This document shows, piece by piece, positions 8,892-18,135 of a stretch of DNA of 64,000 bases. The translations under genes and the position numbers were made by a program. Under the pieces are notes generated by a model. It was given only the letters and a program-made list of their open reading frames with translations, was not told where the DNA came from and made no database searches. How positions within the stretch are numbered: the stretch's first letter is position 1; each line of letters opens with the position of its first letter. This DNA is from Puniceicoccaceae bacterium (GTDB taxonomy: Bacteria; Verrucomicrobiota; Verrucomicrobiia; Opitutales; JAFGAQ01): positions 806,001 through 870,000 of the forward strand of contig JANQOQ010000006.1 of the NCBI GenBank assembly GCA_028285755.1. The letters run 5' to 3'.

Positions 8892-10361
8892 TTAATTGCC
8901 GAATCGTTTCTTTTTTTCTTTTTCAAAAAGCACATTCAGCTTTCGGAAGGTTTGTGCATATTTGGGGTTATCCGCCATGTTCACATTCTCCCCTGCATCG
9001 AACTTATGGTCATAGAGCTCATACTCCGCTCCGCCATCGTTGACCCATTCGGTAAACCGATAACCCTCCGTAATCATGCTGGTCCCCATACGCCCTCCCA
9101 TGCGATACGCGGTAAATGCCGAATCGCGAACGGACTCCCTTGAGTTTTTGAGAATGGGGACAAGACTTACTCCATCCAGATGCTGCGGCATATCAAAGCC
9201 CGAGAGTTCTGCCAGTGTCGGATAAATGTCCAAGAGTTCTACAAAAGAACCATTGCGACCCGCATCCATGTCCGGCACCGAAATCATCAACGGCACGTGG
9301 GTAGCCATCTTGAAATTGCAGTGCTTTTTACACCAATGATCATGCTCTCCGATTTGGTAACCATGATCGCCCAGAATGACTACCAGAGTATTTTCGCGAA
9401 GCCCCAGCTCCTCCAGGCTCTTTAATACCAGCCCCACCTGCGCATCCACATAACTTATGGAGGCAAGGTAACCGTGCAGTAGTCGTTTCTTGAGTGCTTC
9501 GCTGAATGGGCCCTCATCCGGAATATCCGGGTAGCTGCGCAGCTCGGATGCATTGAGTCGCACATACTCCGGTGCACCGATCGCGGGAAATTGATTATCC
9601 GGTAAGGCTAAATCCCCTTCATCATACATATCCCAGTATTTTTGCGGTGCAGTAAAGGGCAGATGCGGATGGTAAAACCCAACTGCCAGGAAAAAAGGGC
9701 TATCCGACTTTGCAAAGCCTTCCAATCTCGATATCGCTTCAAACGCAGTCTCTCCATCGCTGAGTTCGCTGTCTGCACAATCCGCGATTTCGGTAGCCGG
9801 TCCCCGGGGGATATTCCCGTAACCGATTTCCCCGCGAGCCAGGCAAGCTGCCAGACTTGCTTGATAAATCGCTTCACCCTCAGGCCCCCAGGCGGATTTT
9901 GTGGGTGACCAGTGCGGGCGTGTCCACGATACAGGATCATCCATTTTGCCAAACAACTCAGGTGCAAACCCCACAAGATGAAACACTTTAAATAAGCCCT
10001 CGGAGTGATAGCCATTGTTTTTAAAGAATTGCGGAAGTGTCACGACCTCTGGCTTTACCTCCCGAAAATGCACTCGCAAGTCCTGAACCCCAATATTACG
10101 CGGATAATAACCGGTCAGAAACGACGTCCGTGAAGGTCCGCAGAGTGCATACTGACAATAGGCATTCTCAAAAAGCATCGCCTGCCCGGCGAAACGATCC
10201 AAATTAGGCGACTTCACTATCGGATCGCCGTAAGCGCCTAATTGTGGCCGCAGATCGTCAATTGTTATGAGCAATATATTGTATGCTTGGGAGCGATCTG
10301 CCATAGCCCACACCCCTAATAAACTCAGGGTAAATAGTAGCGTTGTCGTTAAGGATCTCAT
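8892..10361 (-). CDS. Secreted sulfatase, iduronate-2-sulfatase-like
   Basis: The 489-residue protein has a signal peptide (MRSLTTTLLFTLSLLGVWAMA). The sulfatase core includes LLITIDDLRPQLGAYGD and the formylglycine motif CGPSR (Cys74, within YALCGPSRTSFLTG). VILGDHGYQIGEHDHW and CKKHCNFKMATHVPL are typical of the iduronate-2-sulfatase-like branch. Length suits a single-domain sulfatase. It would remove a sulfate ester from an acidic or fucose-type sugar in the periplasm or outside the cell. It sits between the TonB receptor (10436) and the GH2 gene (8862), only 29 bp from the latter, so cotranscription is likely. A strong terminator at 10386-10416 separates it from the receptor gene. Confidence 0.9.
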   Translation of the reverse strand: MRSLTTTLLFTLSLLGVWAMADRSQAYNILLITIDDLRPQLGAYGDPIVKSPNLDRFAGQAMLFENAYCQYALCGPSRTSFLTGYYPRNIGVQDLRVHFREVKPEVVTLPQFFKNNGYHSEGLFKVFHLVGFAPELFGKMDDPVSWTRPHWSPTKSAWGPEGEAIYQASLAACLARGEIGYGNIPRGPATEIADCADSELSDGETAFEAISRLEGFAKSDSPFFLAVGFYHPHLPFTAPQKYWDMYDEGDLALPDNQFPAIGAPEYVRLNASELRSYPDIPDEGPFSEALKKRLLHGYLASISYVDAQVGLVLKSLEELGLRENTLVVILGDHGYQIGEHDHWCKKHCNFKMATHVPLMISVPDMDAGRNGSFVELLDIYPTLAELSGFDMPQHLDGVSLVPILKNSRESVRDSAFTAYRMGGRMGTSMITEGYRFTEWVNDGGAEYELYDHKFDAGENVNMADNPKYAQTFRKLNVLFEKEKKKRFGN

Positions 10362-10385
10362 TCAGGCATTTAAAAGCAAAGGGAT

Positions 10386-10416
10386 AAAAAAGGCAGCCCT
10401 AATCAAAAGGGCTGCC
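10386..10416 (-). terminator. Rho-independent terminator after the TonB receptor gene
   Basis: Minus-strand hairpin GGCAGCCCT/AGGGCTGCC with a perfect 9-bp stem and a 7-nt loop, followed by a TTTTTT tract. It lies 20 bp past the receptor stop at 10436, inside the 74-bp gap before the sulfatase start at 10361. The sulfatase therefore needs read-through or its own promoter. Confidence 0.9.
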
Positions 10417-10435
10417 AAAACAGGTTGTAATAAAC

Positions 10436-13400
10436 TTAGAATTGGAAGGTAGAGCGCAGTTGCCAGGTAAGGCCATCTCGAATACTATAACCGACGACTG
10501 TGCCGTCCGGGTTAGCAACGACCGGGATCAGATCATCATTGTCCAGCAAGTTGCGGACGTTAAGCTGGATTTTCCAATCCACTTTATCATCCAGAATTTT
10601 GGTAGTGTAGCCGACCCAACCATCTACTTTTAAATCGGTCTCACCGAAGATCGGGCTATCAATATCTACCCCGCGATCCCCATTATCCAGTGTAGTCAAG
10701 CCGTAACCGATAGCGGCCTCATCCTGCCAGCGAATGGCAGTGCCCACATTCCAACCCGCGAGCTTACCCTCGGTAAATGAGTAGTTGGAAACCAGATTCC
10801 ATCGCCACTCCCGCAGTTCTGCATTGAGGCGACCATCCTGGGATTGCACGGAATTAATGTCTGCTTTGAGTATCGCTGCGATATCCCCCAGATTTTGCAC
10901 CTGGGATTCAACATTGAAGAAACCACTCAGCGGGCCACTCCACGCATCGAGAATGGATATCTGCTGCCCCCCCACATTCATGAGCGGGGTATTCAGATAA
11001 TCGATCAGAGGCCCTGCGGTGTTGCTCTGTACCGCTTCTTGCTGGCTGATATTAAACAGGATACGCCAGTTTTCAGTTGGGTTATAGATGACCTCCACCT
11101 CCATCCCTTCGGAGACTCGATCCTGGGTGTTTTGAATGAGCGAATTACCCGGAGTAGTCGCACCGGCAACCGGATCAAAGCGAAATCCAAACGCATCCAA
11201 CAAATCTTGAGGGGGCGCAACGTATCCATCAGGGGTTCCATCCCCATCCGAGTCCGGGTTTGCTCCTGCAAGGGTGGAGTTAAGCACGCGACCATGTTCA
11301 AAAACGATACGCTGACCATTCGTGATCCCTCCAGCACTCACACCTGTCTGTGTTGTTTCAAACCAGGTAGCACGTAATGAGAGTTTATTGTCCAGGATAT
11401 TCAGAGTGAATCCATAATCGGTTGTTTCCCCCTGAGGCCCGCCGAATGGTTCTCCTGTAATGGTGAGCCGCTCACCTACGGGCTGAAAATTCTCGGACTC
11501 ATTGTAGTGGAAGCTGAGTGTATCGATGAAATCGACATTTTCTAGGATGAAATCAGGCACTTTGACTACGATGCCATAGCTAACAGCCTCTGCCTCTTCT
11601 ATGTAGGCCTCATCATCCAGGGATGTGGAGAAAAACTCTTCTTCTATGAGAACATTTGTAGAATCATCAGGATCCGCAGGAGGAGCCCCGGCGTCAAGGA
11701 AAGTCACCTCATCTTTTCTCCAGGAAACCGTCCCGACAATATTCTCATTGAACAGGTAACTCTGCCAGATTAACGCTTGAGAGTCGATTTCAGTCAGAGA
11801 CTTAGTCGCACCACTGATTGCACGGTGCTCGATAACGGATAACGGAACATTCTCAAACGTATCTGATTGAAAGTTGCCCAAGCGGAAGAGATTATTGCCA
11901 ATGGTTGCAGCGTCCGGAACCTGCCTGGCCTGTATGCCGGGTATATTTGCGCCTGCTGAGCTGTTCGCATTGGCGATACTGTCCCCCAAATAGTGTAGCG
12001 AAATGATCTTACGCCCATTGGAATTCAGACGACTATTGGTATTACCGTAGACACCTTGCCATTGCCCTCCACTCACATAAGGAATGCCCTGCCAGCTAAA
12101 GAAGTCCCGCTCCTGATCACTAATCAGGCCCGTAAACACATGGCGACCGAGCCAATTCAACCATTTGCTCTCAAACTTACTGCCAAGATCGAGCTCATAA
12201 AACGCAGTCACACGGAGTGCTTCACGATCGATTTCCTGGTAGTTTTCCTGCCCTTCACCCGCAACGTATACACGCCCGAAGTTCGGATTTACCGTGCCGT
12301 CCATGAGGATCGTGTTGGGATCGATATGTAGCGTGGCCTGCTCACCACCTCCCCGTATTCTGCGCTCACTGCGAAATTCACGCGTCTGCCAGTCATAAGC
12401 GACCTCAATACCGAGTGTATCATCAAAGAAGAGTTGCTCCACAGCGATATTATACGCGGTAAACTCAGTTTCCTCCCATTTGGTGGGACCATCGATCAGT
12501 GTATTGCGATAATCAAACAATGAAGTGTCCGTAATTACCGGATTTGAATAAAAAGGCCAATCCGGATTCCCCGTAAAACGCATTGCATTATTAAGCGCTT
12601 GCGGAGCAGCGAAGATACCTGAGCCCGGTACTCCGGGTAATCCGGAAATGATACCCTGACGCCCGATTACGTTACCACCGGGCGAACTGGGAGTCGTAGC
12701 ATTGGCGTCTTCCCAACTTACGATCGCATGGCGGTAAAGCGGATTGGTCACCCACAAGAGACTACGGCGTGCCCCACCAAATTGACCGGCATTGGATCCG
12801 GTGCCCATGGTTGATCCGTTCCACTCAGGCTTGCGTCCGGTAATGGAACCTACCGGAGCGGATGCGTCAAACAAGCTTTCCGGAAATGAGTCCCAGGGTT
12901 CAAACCAGGGAGTAACCCCGTCGAGAAGTGGAAAAATGCGCGGGCGATTCTCATCGAGTTTTCCATTTTCAAAATTCGCACGAACCGTCGTCTTACCCCA
13001 GGTATTGTCTTCGCCTATTAAATCCTGGCTAAAAGTCACCGTTCCATACAGACGCGTATCTTCGGAAAATGCAGGATCCTGTTGATACTGCTCATCATCA
13101 TATAGAGCCGCGATCCGAACGGCTAATACATCATCAATAATCTCGCGATTAAAGTCTACTGAGAGCCGATAACTTTCAAAACTCCCCACGGTAACCTGTA
13201 TTTCATTGTGATTGGAAAACTCTGCCAGTTTGAGTGAGTTATTAACGATACCGGCAGGACTGCCCAATCCAAATAAAGCTGCATTCGCACCCCGGTTAAT
13301 TTCAACCCGGTTCGAGTTATAACTATCAAACGGAATATCAGTAATAAAATAGCCACGTGCCAAATCTGCACCTGCAAGACCCCGCAATCGAGTAGCTGCT

Positions 13401-13750
13401 CCTCCGGCTCCAAGCCCTGCATTAATATTTGTAAAACCCCCTGAGTAATTACCTCCGAGACCTACTACTTCAGTACCAGCAGTGTAGACTAAAATATCCT
13501 GGATATCATCCGAGCCAGTATCTTCCAGAAATTCCTGAGTTACAACCGATATGGATGCAGCCACATCGCTGAGATTGGTTCTGATACGAGTACCCGCCAA
13601 GGTGCTATTGGCCAGATACCCAACATCTTCATTGGTTTCGACTATAAAGGGTGAGAGCAACAGTATATCCTCGTCGCTCGTGTCATCTTGAGCAAAAGCC
13701 CAATTAATACACGCAAGGATTATCCAAAAATAGATAATTTTCGATTTCAT
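10436..13750 (-). CDS. TonB-dependent outer-membrane receptor (1104 aa)
   Basis: Signal peptide MKSKIIYFWIILACINWAFA with cleavage likely before QDD. Next comes DILLLSPFIVET, an acidic/SPFIV segment that could act as TonB box. The plug domain is evident (GTRIRTNLSDVAASISVVT, NRVEINRGANAALFGLGSPAG), followed by a long 22-strand-type barrel ending in aromatic Phe (LRSTFQF). There is no STN signalling domain, so this receptor should not signal to a FecR. It would import oligosaccharides with TonB energy. An LacI-type site (TACTGTAAACT, 13868-13878) lies about 118 bp upstream, linking it to the regulator at 13882-14901. It is closely similar in architecture to the receptor at 21659-25942. Confidence 0.92.
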   Translation of the reverse strand: MKSKIIYFWIILACINWAFAQDDTSDEDILLLSPFIVETNEDVGYLANSTLAGTRIRTNLSDVAASISVVTQEFLEDTGSDDIQDILVYTAGTEVVGLGGNYSGGFTNINAGLGAGGAATRLRGLAGADLARGYFITDIPFDSYNSNRVEINRGANAALFGLGSPAGIVNNSLKLAEFSNHNEIQVTVGSFESYRLSVDFNREIIDDVLAVRIAALYDDEQYQQDPAFSEDTRLYGTVTFSQDLIGEDNTWGKTTVRANFENGKLDENRPRIFPLLDGVTPWFEPWDSFPESLFDASAPVGSITGRKPEWNGSTMGTGSNAGQFGGARRSLLWVTNPLYRHAIVSWEDANATTPSSPGGNVIGRQGIISGLPGVPGSGIFAAPQALNNAMRFTGNPDWPFYSNPVITDTSLFDYRNTLIDGPTKWEETEFTAYNIAVEQLFFDDTLGIEVAYDWQTREFRSERRIRGGGEQATLHIDPNTILMDGTVNPNFGRVYVAGEGQENYQEIDREALRVTAFYELDLGSKFESKWLNWLGRHVFTGLISDQERDFFSWQGIPYVSGGQWQGVYGNTNSRLNSNGRKIISLHYLGDSIANANSSAGANIPGIQARQVPDAATIGNNLFRLGNFQSDTFENVPLSVIEHRAISGATKSLTEIDSQALIWQSYLFNENIVGTVSWRKDEVTFLDAGAPPADPDDSTNVLIEEEFFSTSLDDEAYIEEAEAVSYGIVVKVPDFILENVDFIDTLSFHYNESENFQPVGERLTITGEPFGGPQGETTDYGFTLNILDNKLSLRATWFETTQTGVSAGGITNGQRIVFEHGRVLNSTLAGANPDSDGDGTPDGYVAPPQDLLDAFGFRFDPVAGATTPGNSLIQNTQDRVSEGMEVEVIYNPTENWRILFNISQQEAVQSNTAGPLIDYLNTPLMNVGGQQISILDAWSGPLSGFFNVESQVQNLGDIAAILKADINSVQSQDGRLNAELREWRWNLVSNYSFTEGKLAGWNVGTAIRWQDEAAIGYGLTTLDNGDRGVDIDSPIFGETDLKVDGWVGYTTKILDDKVDWKIQLNVRNLLDNDDLIPVVANPDGTVVGYSIRDGLTWQLRSTFQF

Positions 13751-13867
13751 AGATTTTTAGGGTTAGTTTAACTTTCAGCAAAAGTAGGGATTTTGCTTAA
13801 CAGTAGATCTGTATTACTTTTGAGAATATCTACGAAATCGGGTAAAAACGAAACTCAAGCGCCGTTG

Positions 13868-13878
13868 TACTGTAAACT
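13868..13878 (+). promoter_or_regulatory. Candidate LacI-family operator upstream of the TonB receptor gene
   Basis: The 11-mer TACTGTAAACT occurs here, at 14929-14939 and at 15861-15871, all in the same orientation and each upstream of a minus-strand gene in this cluster. The extended form TTTAC-T-GTAAA is palindromic in the other two copies; this copy has a degenerate left arm (TTGTAC). It lies 118 bp upstream of the receptor start. Confidence 0.55.
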
Positions 13879-13881
13879 TGC

Positions 13882-14901
13882 TTAACGCAGTGTCTTACCA
13901 CGCACCCATACACTTTGCACTAGAGACGAACGGGGGTATTCATTAAGTCCCAATTCATTATCCTGAAGCATCCGAATAAGCCGATCAATGGCCACCCGCC
14001 CCATTTGTTCAAAGTCTGGATAGAAGCCAGTCATGGTTTCTTGGAATTCGCTACTCATCGATGTATTAATGAAACCTACTTCTTCGGGTATACTAACCGC
14101 ATTTTGGAGTAACCAGTGATACAAAATACTAGTATTCGCTATAACTACATCGGGAGAATTTTGGCTGAACCATTGGGTAAAGGCTGCATGTTGTTGGGTA
14201 TCCGTTTTATCATCCCAAGGCCATATAAAAAAGGGGGGAATACGGTTTTCAGGTTTAATTTCTCGATTATGCAGTAAAGTAGCTGCCTCAGCTATCCGGG
14301 CATGCCACACCAGTCTATCTACATAAAACGCAACGCCTACACGCTTATAATTTTCATTACCTAAGTAGTTATATAAGAAAATCATATCATTGAAAAATTC
14401 TCTCACAATTTTGACTACACCGGGCTTAGTAAGCGTATCCCCCATTGCAACTGTGCAAAACTTATCCCATTCAATATCTAGATCTTGTTGATCTTTAGCA
14501 AACGGTGTAATCAATAATCCACGTATGCCCCGACTTATGAGTATATCATTCAGCCGACGTTCGGTCATATAAGCGGGATCATAGCGAAACATATCGACTG
14601 CATAACCCATTTCGGCAGCCTTCTTCCTTATTCCCTTTAAAATAGGGGGCAGAAAGTCACCCTCACTCGTCAACACTGCTATCGTTTCTTCAGCTTGAAG
14701 CCGTGGCGCATGCCTGATCTGAGACATCACCTTCGACAGTGGGGCGCTGGGCTCATATCCATGTCGATCTGCTTCTTTTTGTATATGACGTCTCGTAGAT
14801 TCACTAATTCTAGGATGATTTCTTAGTGCAAGGGACACGGTCATCGCAGATACGCCGCATATTTCAGCAAGCTTTCGTATGCTAAGCCTTTTTTCGGACA
14901 T
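13882..14901 (-). CDS. LacI family transcriptional regulator
   Basis: The 339-residue protein has an N-terminal LacI helix-turn-helix (SIRKLAEICGVSAMTVSLALR, hinge at HGYEPSAPLSKV) followed by a periplasmic-binding-protein-like effector domain (VGVAFYVDRLVW, FEQMGRVAIDRLIRM). Such repressors release DNA on binding a sugar. It lies between a TonB receptor and an SDR gene on the same strand. A TTTACTGTAAA palindrome 26 bp upstream of its start (14927-14937), with copies ahead of both neighbours, points to autoregulation and a local regulon. The start is the ATG directly before SEKRLSIRKLA, which gives the family's usual N-terminus. Confidence 0.92.
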   Translation of the reverse strand: MSEKRLSIRKLAEICGVSAMTVSLALRNHPRISESTRRHIQKEADRHGYEPSAPLSKVMSQIRHAPRLQAEETIAVLTSEGDFLPPILKGIRKKAAEMGYAVDMFRYDPAYMTERRLNDILISRGIRGLLITPFAKDQQDLDIEWDKFCTVAMGDTLTKPGVVKIVREFFNDMIFLYNYLGNENYKRVGVAFYVDRLVWHARIAEAATLLHNREIKPENRIPPFFIWPWDDKTDTQQHAAFTQWFSQNSPDVVIANTSILYHWLLQNAVSIPEEVGFINTSMSSEFQETMTGFYPDFEQMGRVAIDRLIRMLQDNELGLNEYPRSSLVQSVWVRGKTLR

Positions 14902-14926
14902 TATTTTAAAAAATACAAAAATTTGA

Positions 14927-14939
14927 TTTACTGTAAACT
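14927..14939 (+). promoter_or_regulatory. Candidate LacI operator, autoregulatory site
   Basis: TTTACTGTAAACT contains a palindrome of two 5-bp arms around one central base (TTTAC-T-GTAAA). It starts 26 bp upstream of the lacI-type start codon at 14901, a normal position for an autoregulatory operator. The same 11-mer core recurs ahead of the TonB receptor and SDR genes. Confidence 0.65.
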
Positions 14940-14973
14940 AAATGAAAGTGATAGCTCAATAGAAGTTTACTCC

Positions 14974-15747
14974 TTATTTGGGTAGACTCATTCCCCCATC
15001 AATACGGACCGTAGCGCCGTTGATGTAACGACCCGCATCCGTGCACAACATATATGCAGCACCTGCTATATCATTAGACTCTGCAAAAAATCCAACCGGT
15101 ATCTTATCGAGCACTACTTCAGCATAAGCACTTTGACTCAAAGCTTCAGTATTTCGATCTGTCAGGAAGACACCTGGCGACAGATTGTTAACGGTGATTC
15201 CCTTGGGACCCAGTTGGCGGGATAAATTCTCTACCAAATTCTTCTGTGCAGACTTTAATGCTGCATAGACTGAAAAATCTGGATGAGGGAGCTCTTCCTG
15301 CACGCTGCCAACACAGACAATCCTACCCCAGCCCCTTTCTATCATATGAGGGCTTATTAACTGTATGAGCCTGTAATTCGTTCTGAAATTAGCGTTGAAT
15401 TGATAGTCTATCATTTCATCATCTACTTCATTGAAAGATTTACGAATTTGAACGGCAGCATTCAAAACGAGTATATCTGGGATCGATTGAAGTTTCCTAA
15501 GGGAATCAAAAATGCGCTCCGCAGCTCCTTTGATACTTAAATCGCCTGTCAATAATTGTGGTTTTATTGAATCTCTAATCAGGGACTCTTGAGCCTTCCT
15601 GGAATGATTAGATTCTTGATGACCATGGATAACTACACGAGCACCAAAATCAGCAAGAACATTGGCAATGGACAGACCAATACCTCTGGTAGAGCCGGTT
15701 ATGAATGCTGCCTTTCCAGCAAGACTAGATTTTTCTATGGGTAACAT
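14974..15747 (-). CDS. Short-chain dehydrogenase/reductase (SDR)
   Basis: The 257-residue protein is a classical SDR. It has the cofactor motif TGSTRGIG (residues 18-25), LNAA in place of NNAG, Ser148 and the catalytic YxxxK (Tyr161, Lys165 in YAALK). C-terminal NNLSPGVFLTDR and RIDGGMSLPK are normal for 3-ketoacyl-reductase-like or sugar dehydrogenases. The location between sulfatase/glycosidase genes and a LacI regulator makes an NAD(P)-dependent sugar or sugar-acid dehydrogenase more likely than fatty-acid synthesis. An operator-like site lies about 112 bp upstream. With the lactonase at 984-2048 it could form an oxidative route for a deoxy sugar such as fucose; this is inference. Confidence 0.88.
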   Translation of the reverse strand: MLPIEKSSLAGKAAFITGSTRGIGLSIANVLADFGARVVIHGHQESNHSRKAQESLIRDSIKPQLLTGDLSIKGAAERIFDSLRKLQSIPDILVLNAAVQIRKSFNEVDDEMIDYQFNANFRTNYRLIQLISPHMIERGWGRIVCVGSVQEELPHPDFSVYAALKSAQKNLVENLSRQLGPKGITVNNLSPGVFLTDRNTEALSQSAYAEVVLDKIPVGFFAESNDIAGAAYMLCTDAGRYINGATVRIDGGMSLPK

Positions 15748-15858
15748 ATTTGGGGTTTGAACAACAATTTTAGAGTAACCAGTGCAGATACTGAACTAAT
15801 TTGAATACTGTGCTACCTTTCAAAGCTATTATGACATAAAAGTATGCTATACAGCTGT

Positions 15859-15871
15859 TTTACTGTAAACT
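15859..15871 (+). promoter_or_regulatory. Candidate LacI operator upstream of the SDR gene
   Basis: TTTACTGTAAACT is identical over 13 bases to the autoregulatory site at 14927-14939 and shares TACTGTAAACT with the receptor site. It is 112 bp upstream of the SDR start, close to the 118-bp spacing at the receptor gene. Confidence 0.6.
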
Positions 15872-16574
15872 TAGTCGTTCATCGAATGCTAACTCCATTC
15901 TGAGTTAATGATACATCTGTCGATTGCTTTAATGTAAGTAATCCCTGATAGAGTTAGCCCTTATTAATGATGAAAAATGATTAGTCTCCAAACTTGTATC
16001 TTTAAGCATATTTTATCTGTGCAAGCCATAGAGCTTATACTTTTCATTGGACTCATAAAGGAGTTTTCGCTGAAAACTGGGTTTCGTATCGATGATTATT
16101 AGGTGTGGTGCGGAAGCATAACCTAAGGTAAGGCGGTAAATGGCATAGGCTTGCATCACACTGACCTAAGAAAGATATCTTCTTGGTGTGTGCTGTATCG
16201 GGCAATCCAGAGGACCCTATGAATTTGCGAGATGGTCTCAGCAAATCATAGAACAGAGCATTGGGATCGAACCAATAGCTATAATACATTAAGGTGTTCT
16301 ATATTAATATCTTATAAACCCACTGAAAATGCCTGGACTGGCTAATTGACTGATGAATGGGGGGACGGTAGTAAATAATGCTATATACTCTGTAAGTTTC
16401 AACTCTCTCATTTTATCAGTTTACCTCAAAGTAAGTGAAAGAGAATATAGATTTCATTATGATGTCCCTAGCCTCGAATAGCTAGGAATCACAACGCTTA
16501 ATTTAAGGTTTTTTGAGCATCCTGAGGATCACCTCACTACAATACCGTGACCCCAACAAATATACTAACCCAAT
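15872..16574. other. Intergenic region without a supported gene; holds a tRNA-like repeat copy
   Basis: No frame here looks coding. The region includes a tRNA-like repeat copy (about 16255-16355). It also has a weaker variant of the LacI site (TTTAATGTAAG, 15928-15938) that I do not count as a site. It separates the LacI cluster from the fucosidase cluster. Confidence 0.5.
16255..16355 (-). repeat. Degenerate tRNA-like dispersed repeat, copy 2
   Basis: TTGGGATCGAACCAA at 16261-16275 resembles the reverse complement of a tRNA T-arm. It is followed by blocks shared with 36658-36766: GTTCTATATTAATATCTTA, then GACTGGCTAATTGACTG against GACTGGCTCATTGACTG. The acceptor end is not preserved, so it is not an active tRNA. 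Confidence 0.55.
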
Positions 16575-18044
16575 CTAGAATTCGACCTTTACGACATATC
16601 CAAATTTGGGTTTAAAACCATCAGGCATAGCAACTGTCAATCCATGCTCAGACTGCTCAAAATCTACTTTTCCTGCACCCAGTATTTCAACGGTCTTGAT
16701 TTTCCCTATATCAGTGTCAAATACCCCTATAAGAGCTTCAGCCCCAGGCGCAACCAGCGAGATTGCGTATACGTATTCTCCTTTCTGGGTAAACCAGAAA
16801 TCCTCAGTCGTAAACTCCGTTTGAAACCCCGACTTTTCACGTTGCCCGGTCCCTTCCATGACGACATCGGTCGGACCTTCTTTCGTGGTAATCCATTTAT
16901 TCGTGCCGTATATAGCTTCTCCGTTTACATCCAGCCATTCACCTACGACTTGCAGGTTTCTAATGCTCTCAATGGGAACACCGCCTAAGCCTGTAGGCCC
17001 TATATTAAGCATATAATTCCCCCCCTTGGATACGATCTCAATCAACCAGAAGAGAATCTCGTGAGGGCTTTTCCAGTCCTGATCATAGCCATTGAATCCC
17101 CATGAATTATTGAATGTACCAACCGTTTCCCAGGGTTTGATCAATTCATCCAAGTTCTCAGGGATTCGGTTGTCTCCGGGTATTGAATAATCGCCGTACC
17201 CATTTCCAATCCGTTGAGTGATCATGATCTGAGGTTGGATATCATAAACGATTTTGTAGAAGTTCCAACTCTGCTCAACATCCAAACGCCACGGTGTATC
17301 ATACCATACAAATTTCATATCCGGAAATTTCCGCAACAGTTCCTGCACTTGCGGATAGGCCTTTTGTTCGAGATATTCATCGAAGGTATTTGGACTTGGG
17401 TCCCAGGTATTCGCCCCAAAAGCCACATTATGGTGGTGGATATTCCATCCCTTCTCCTGATATTCAGCCGCCCTGTTGTCAGAACCATCTGCCCAATCAA
17501 TACTATGAGAATAATACACACCAAATTCAAGGCCTGCTTTTTTGCATGCATCATACAATTCACTGATAATATCTCGTTTGAAGGGAGTCGCATCCATGAC
17601 ATCAAACTCACTGACCGCTGAATCATACAATGCAAAACCATCGTGATGCTTTGTAGTAATCACGACATACTTCATACCAGAAGTTTTAGCAAGATTGACG
17701 ATCGCAGCCGCATCAAAGTTTATCGGATTAAAATTGCTGGCTAGCTTAGCATATTCATCTCTAGGAATTTTCGCAGCATATTGGATCCATTCGGCAATAT
17801 GCGGGGAGCGCATATTGTGGATCTTATCACCCTCCCAAATTCCCCCGGGAATAGAATACAACCCCCAATGAATAAACATACCAAACTTGGATTGCTTAAA
17901 CCACTCTATGGTATCTGCTTTGCTAGAATTCATTGCTTTCCATTCATCCAAATGAATATCCGGCAGTTTATCTTTGGGAGGTTCTGCATAAGCGGGATAA
18001 TTTGCTACAATGAAGGCAGCTAAGAGTAATTTTAGGTGTCTCAT
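16575..18044 (-). CDS. Alpha-L-fucosidase, GH29 family
   Basis: The 489-residue protein has a signal peptide (MRHLKLLLAAFIVANYPAYA). GH29 hallmarks are KFGMFIHWGLYSIPGG, YVVITTKHHDGFALYDS and the nucleophile region MKFVWYDTPW, with Asp249 as the probable catalytic nucleophile. A C-terminal beta-sandwich follows the barrel, as usual for the family. It removes terminal alpha-L-fucose from oligosaccharides in the periplasm or outside. The genes upstream encode a sulfatase, a GH141-like enzyme and a TonB receptor, which together look like a fucan or fucose-containing sulfated polysaccharide cluster. It is the last gene of the minus-strand run; a 91-bp gap before it could hold its own promoter. 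Confidence 0.93.
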   Translation of the reverse strand: MRHLKLLLAAFIVANYPAYAEPPKDKLPDIHLDEWKAMNSSKADTIEWFKQSKFGMFIHWGLYSIPGGIWEGDKIHNMRSPHIAEWIQYAAKIPRDEYAKLASNFNPINFDAAAIVNLAKTSGMKYVVITTKHHDGFALYDSAVSEFDVMDATPFKRDIISELYDACKKAGLEFGVYYSHSIDWADGSDNRAAEYQEKGWNIHHHNVAFGANTWDPSPNTFDEYLEQKAYPQVQELLRKFPDMKFVWYDTPWRLDVEQSWNFYKIVYDIQPQIMITQRIGNGYGDYSIPGDNRIPENLDELIKPWETVGTFNNSWGFNGYDQDWKSPHEILFWLIEIVSKGGNYMLNIGPTGLGGVPIESIRNLQVVGEWLDVNGEAIYGTNKWITTKEGPTDVVMEGTGQREKSGFQTEFTTEDFWFTQKGEYVYAISLVAPGAEALIGVFDTDIGKIKTVEILGAGKVDFEQSEHGLTVAMPDGFKPKFGYVVKVEF

Positions 18045-18135
18045 GGAAAGGATGTATTTATTGAGGTTAAGTATATTGAAGAAAAATAAATGCTGCGAAA
18101 CGGTTCCTACAATGGTCCTTGCTCGCCCAGGTTGG

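Noticed and set aside
15928-15938. TTTAATGTAAG as a fourth LacI operator
   Set aside because: Two mismatches to the palindrome and no gene start nearby in the right place.
16053-16289. Minus-strand open frame of 78 codons
   Set aside because: It runs into a tRNA-like repeat copy and its product has no recognisable pattern; judged chance.
18097-18106. GAAACGGTTC, a LacI-like core upstream of the fucosidase gene
   Set aside because: Single imperfect copy, different from the local LacI motif; could be chance.
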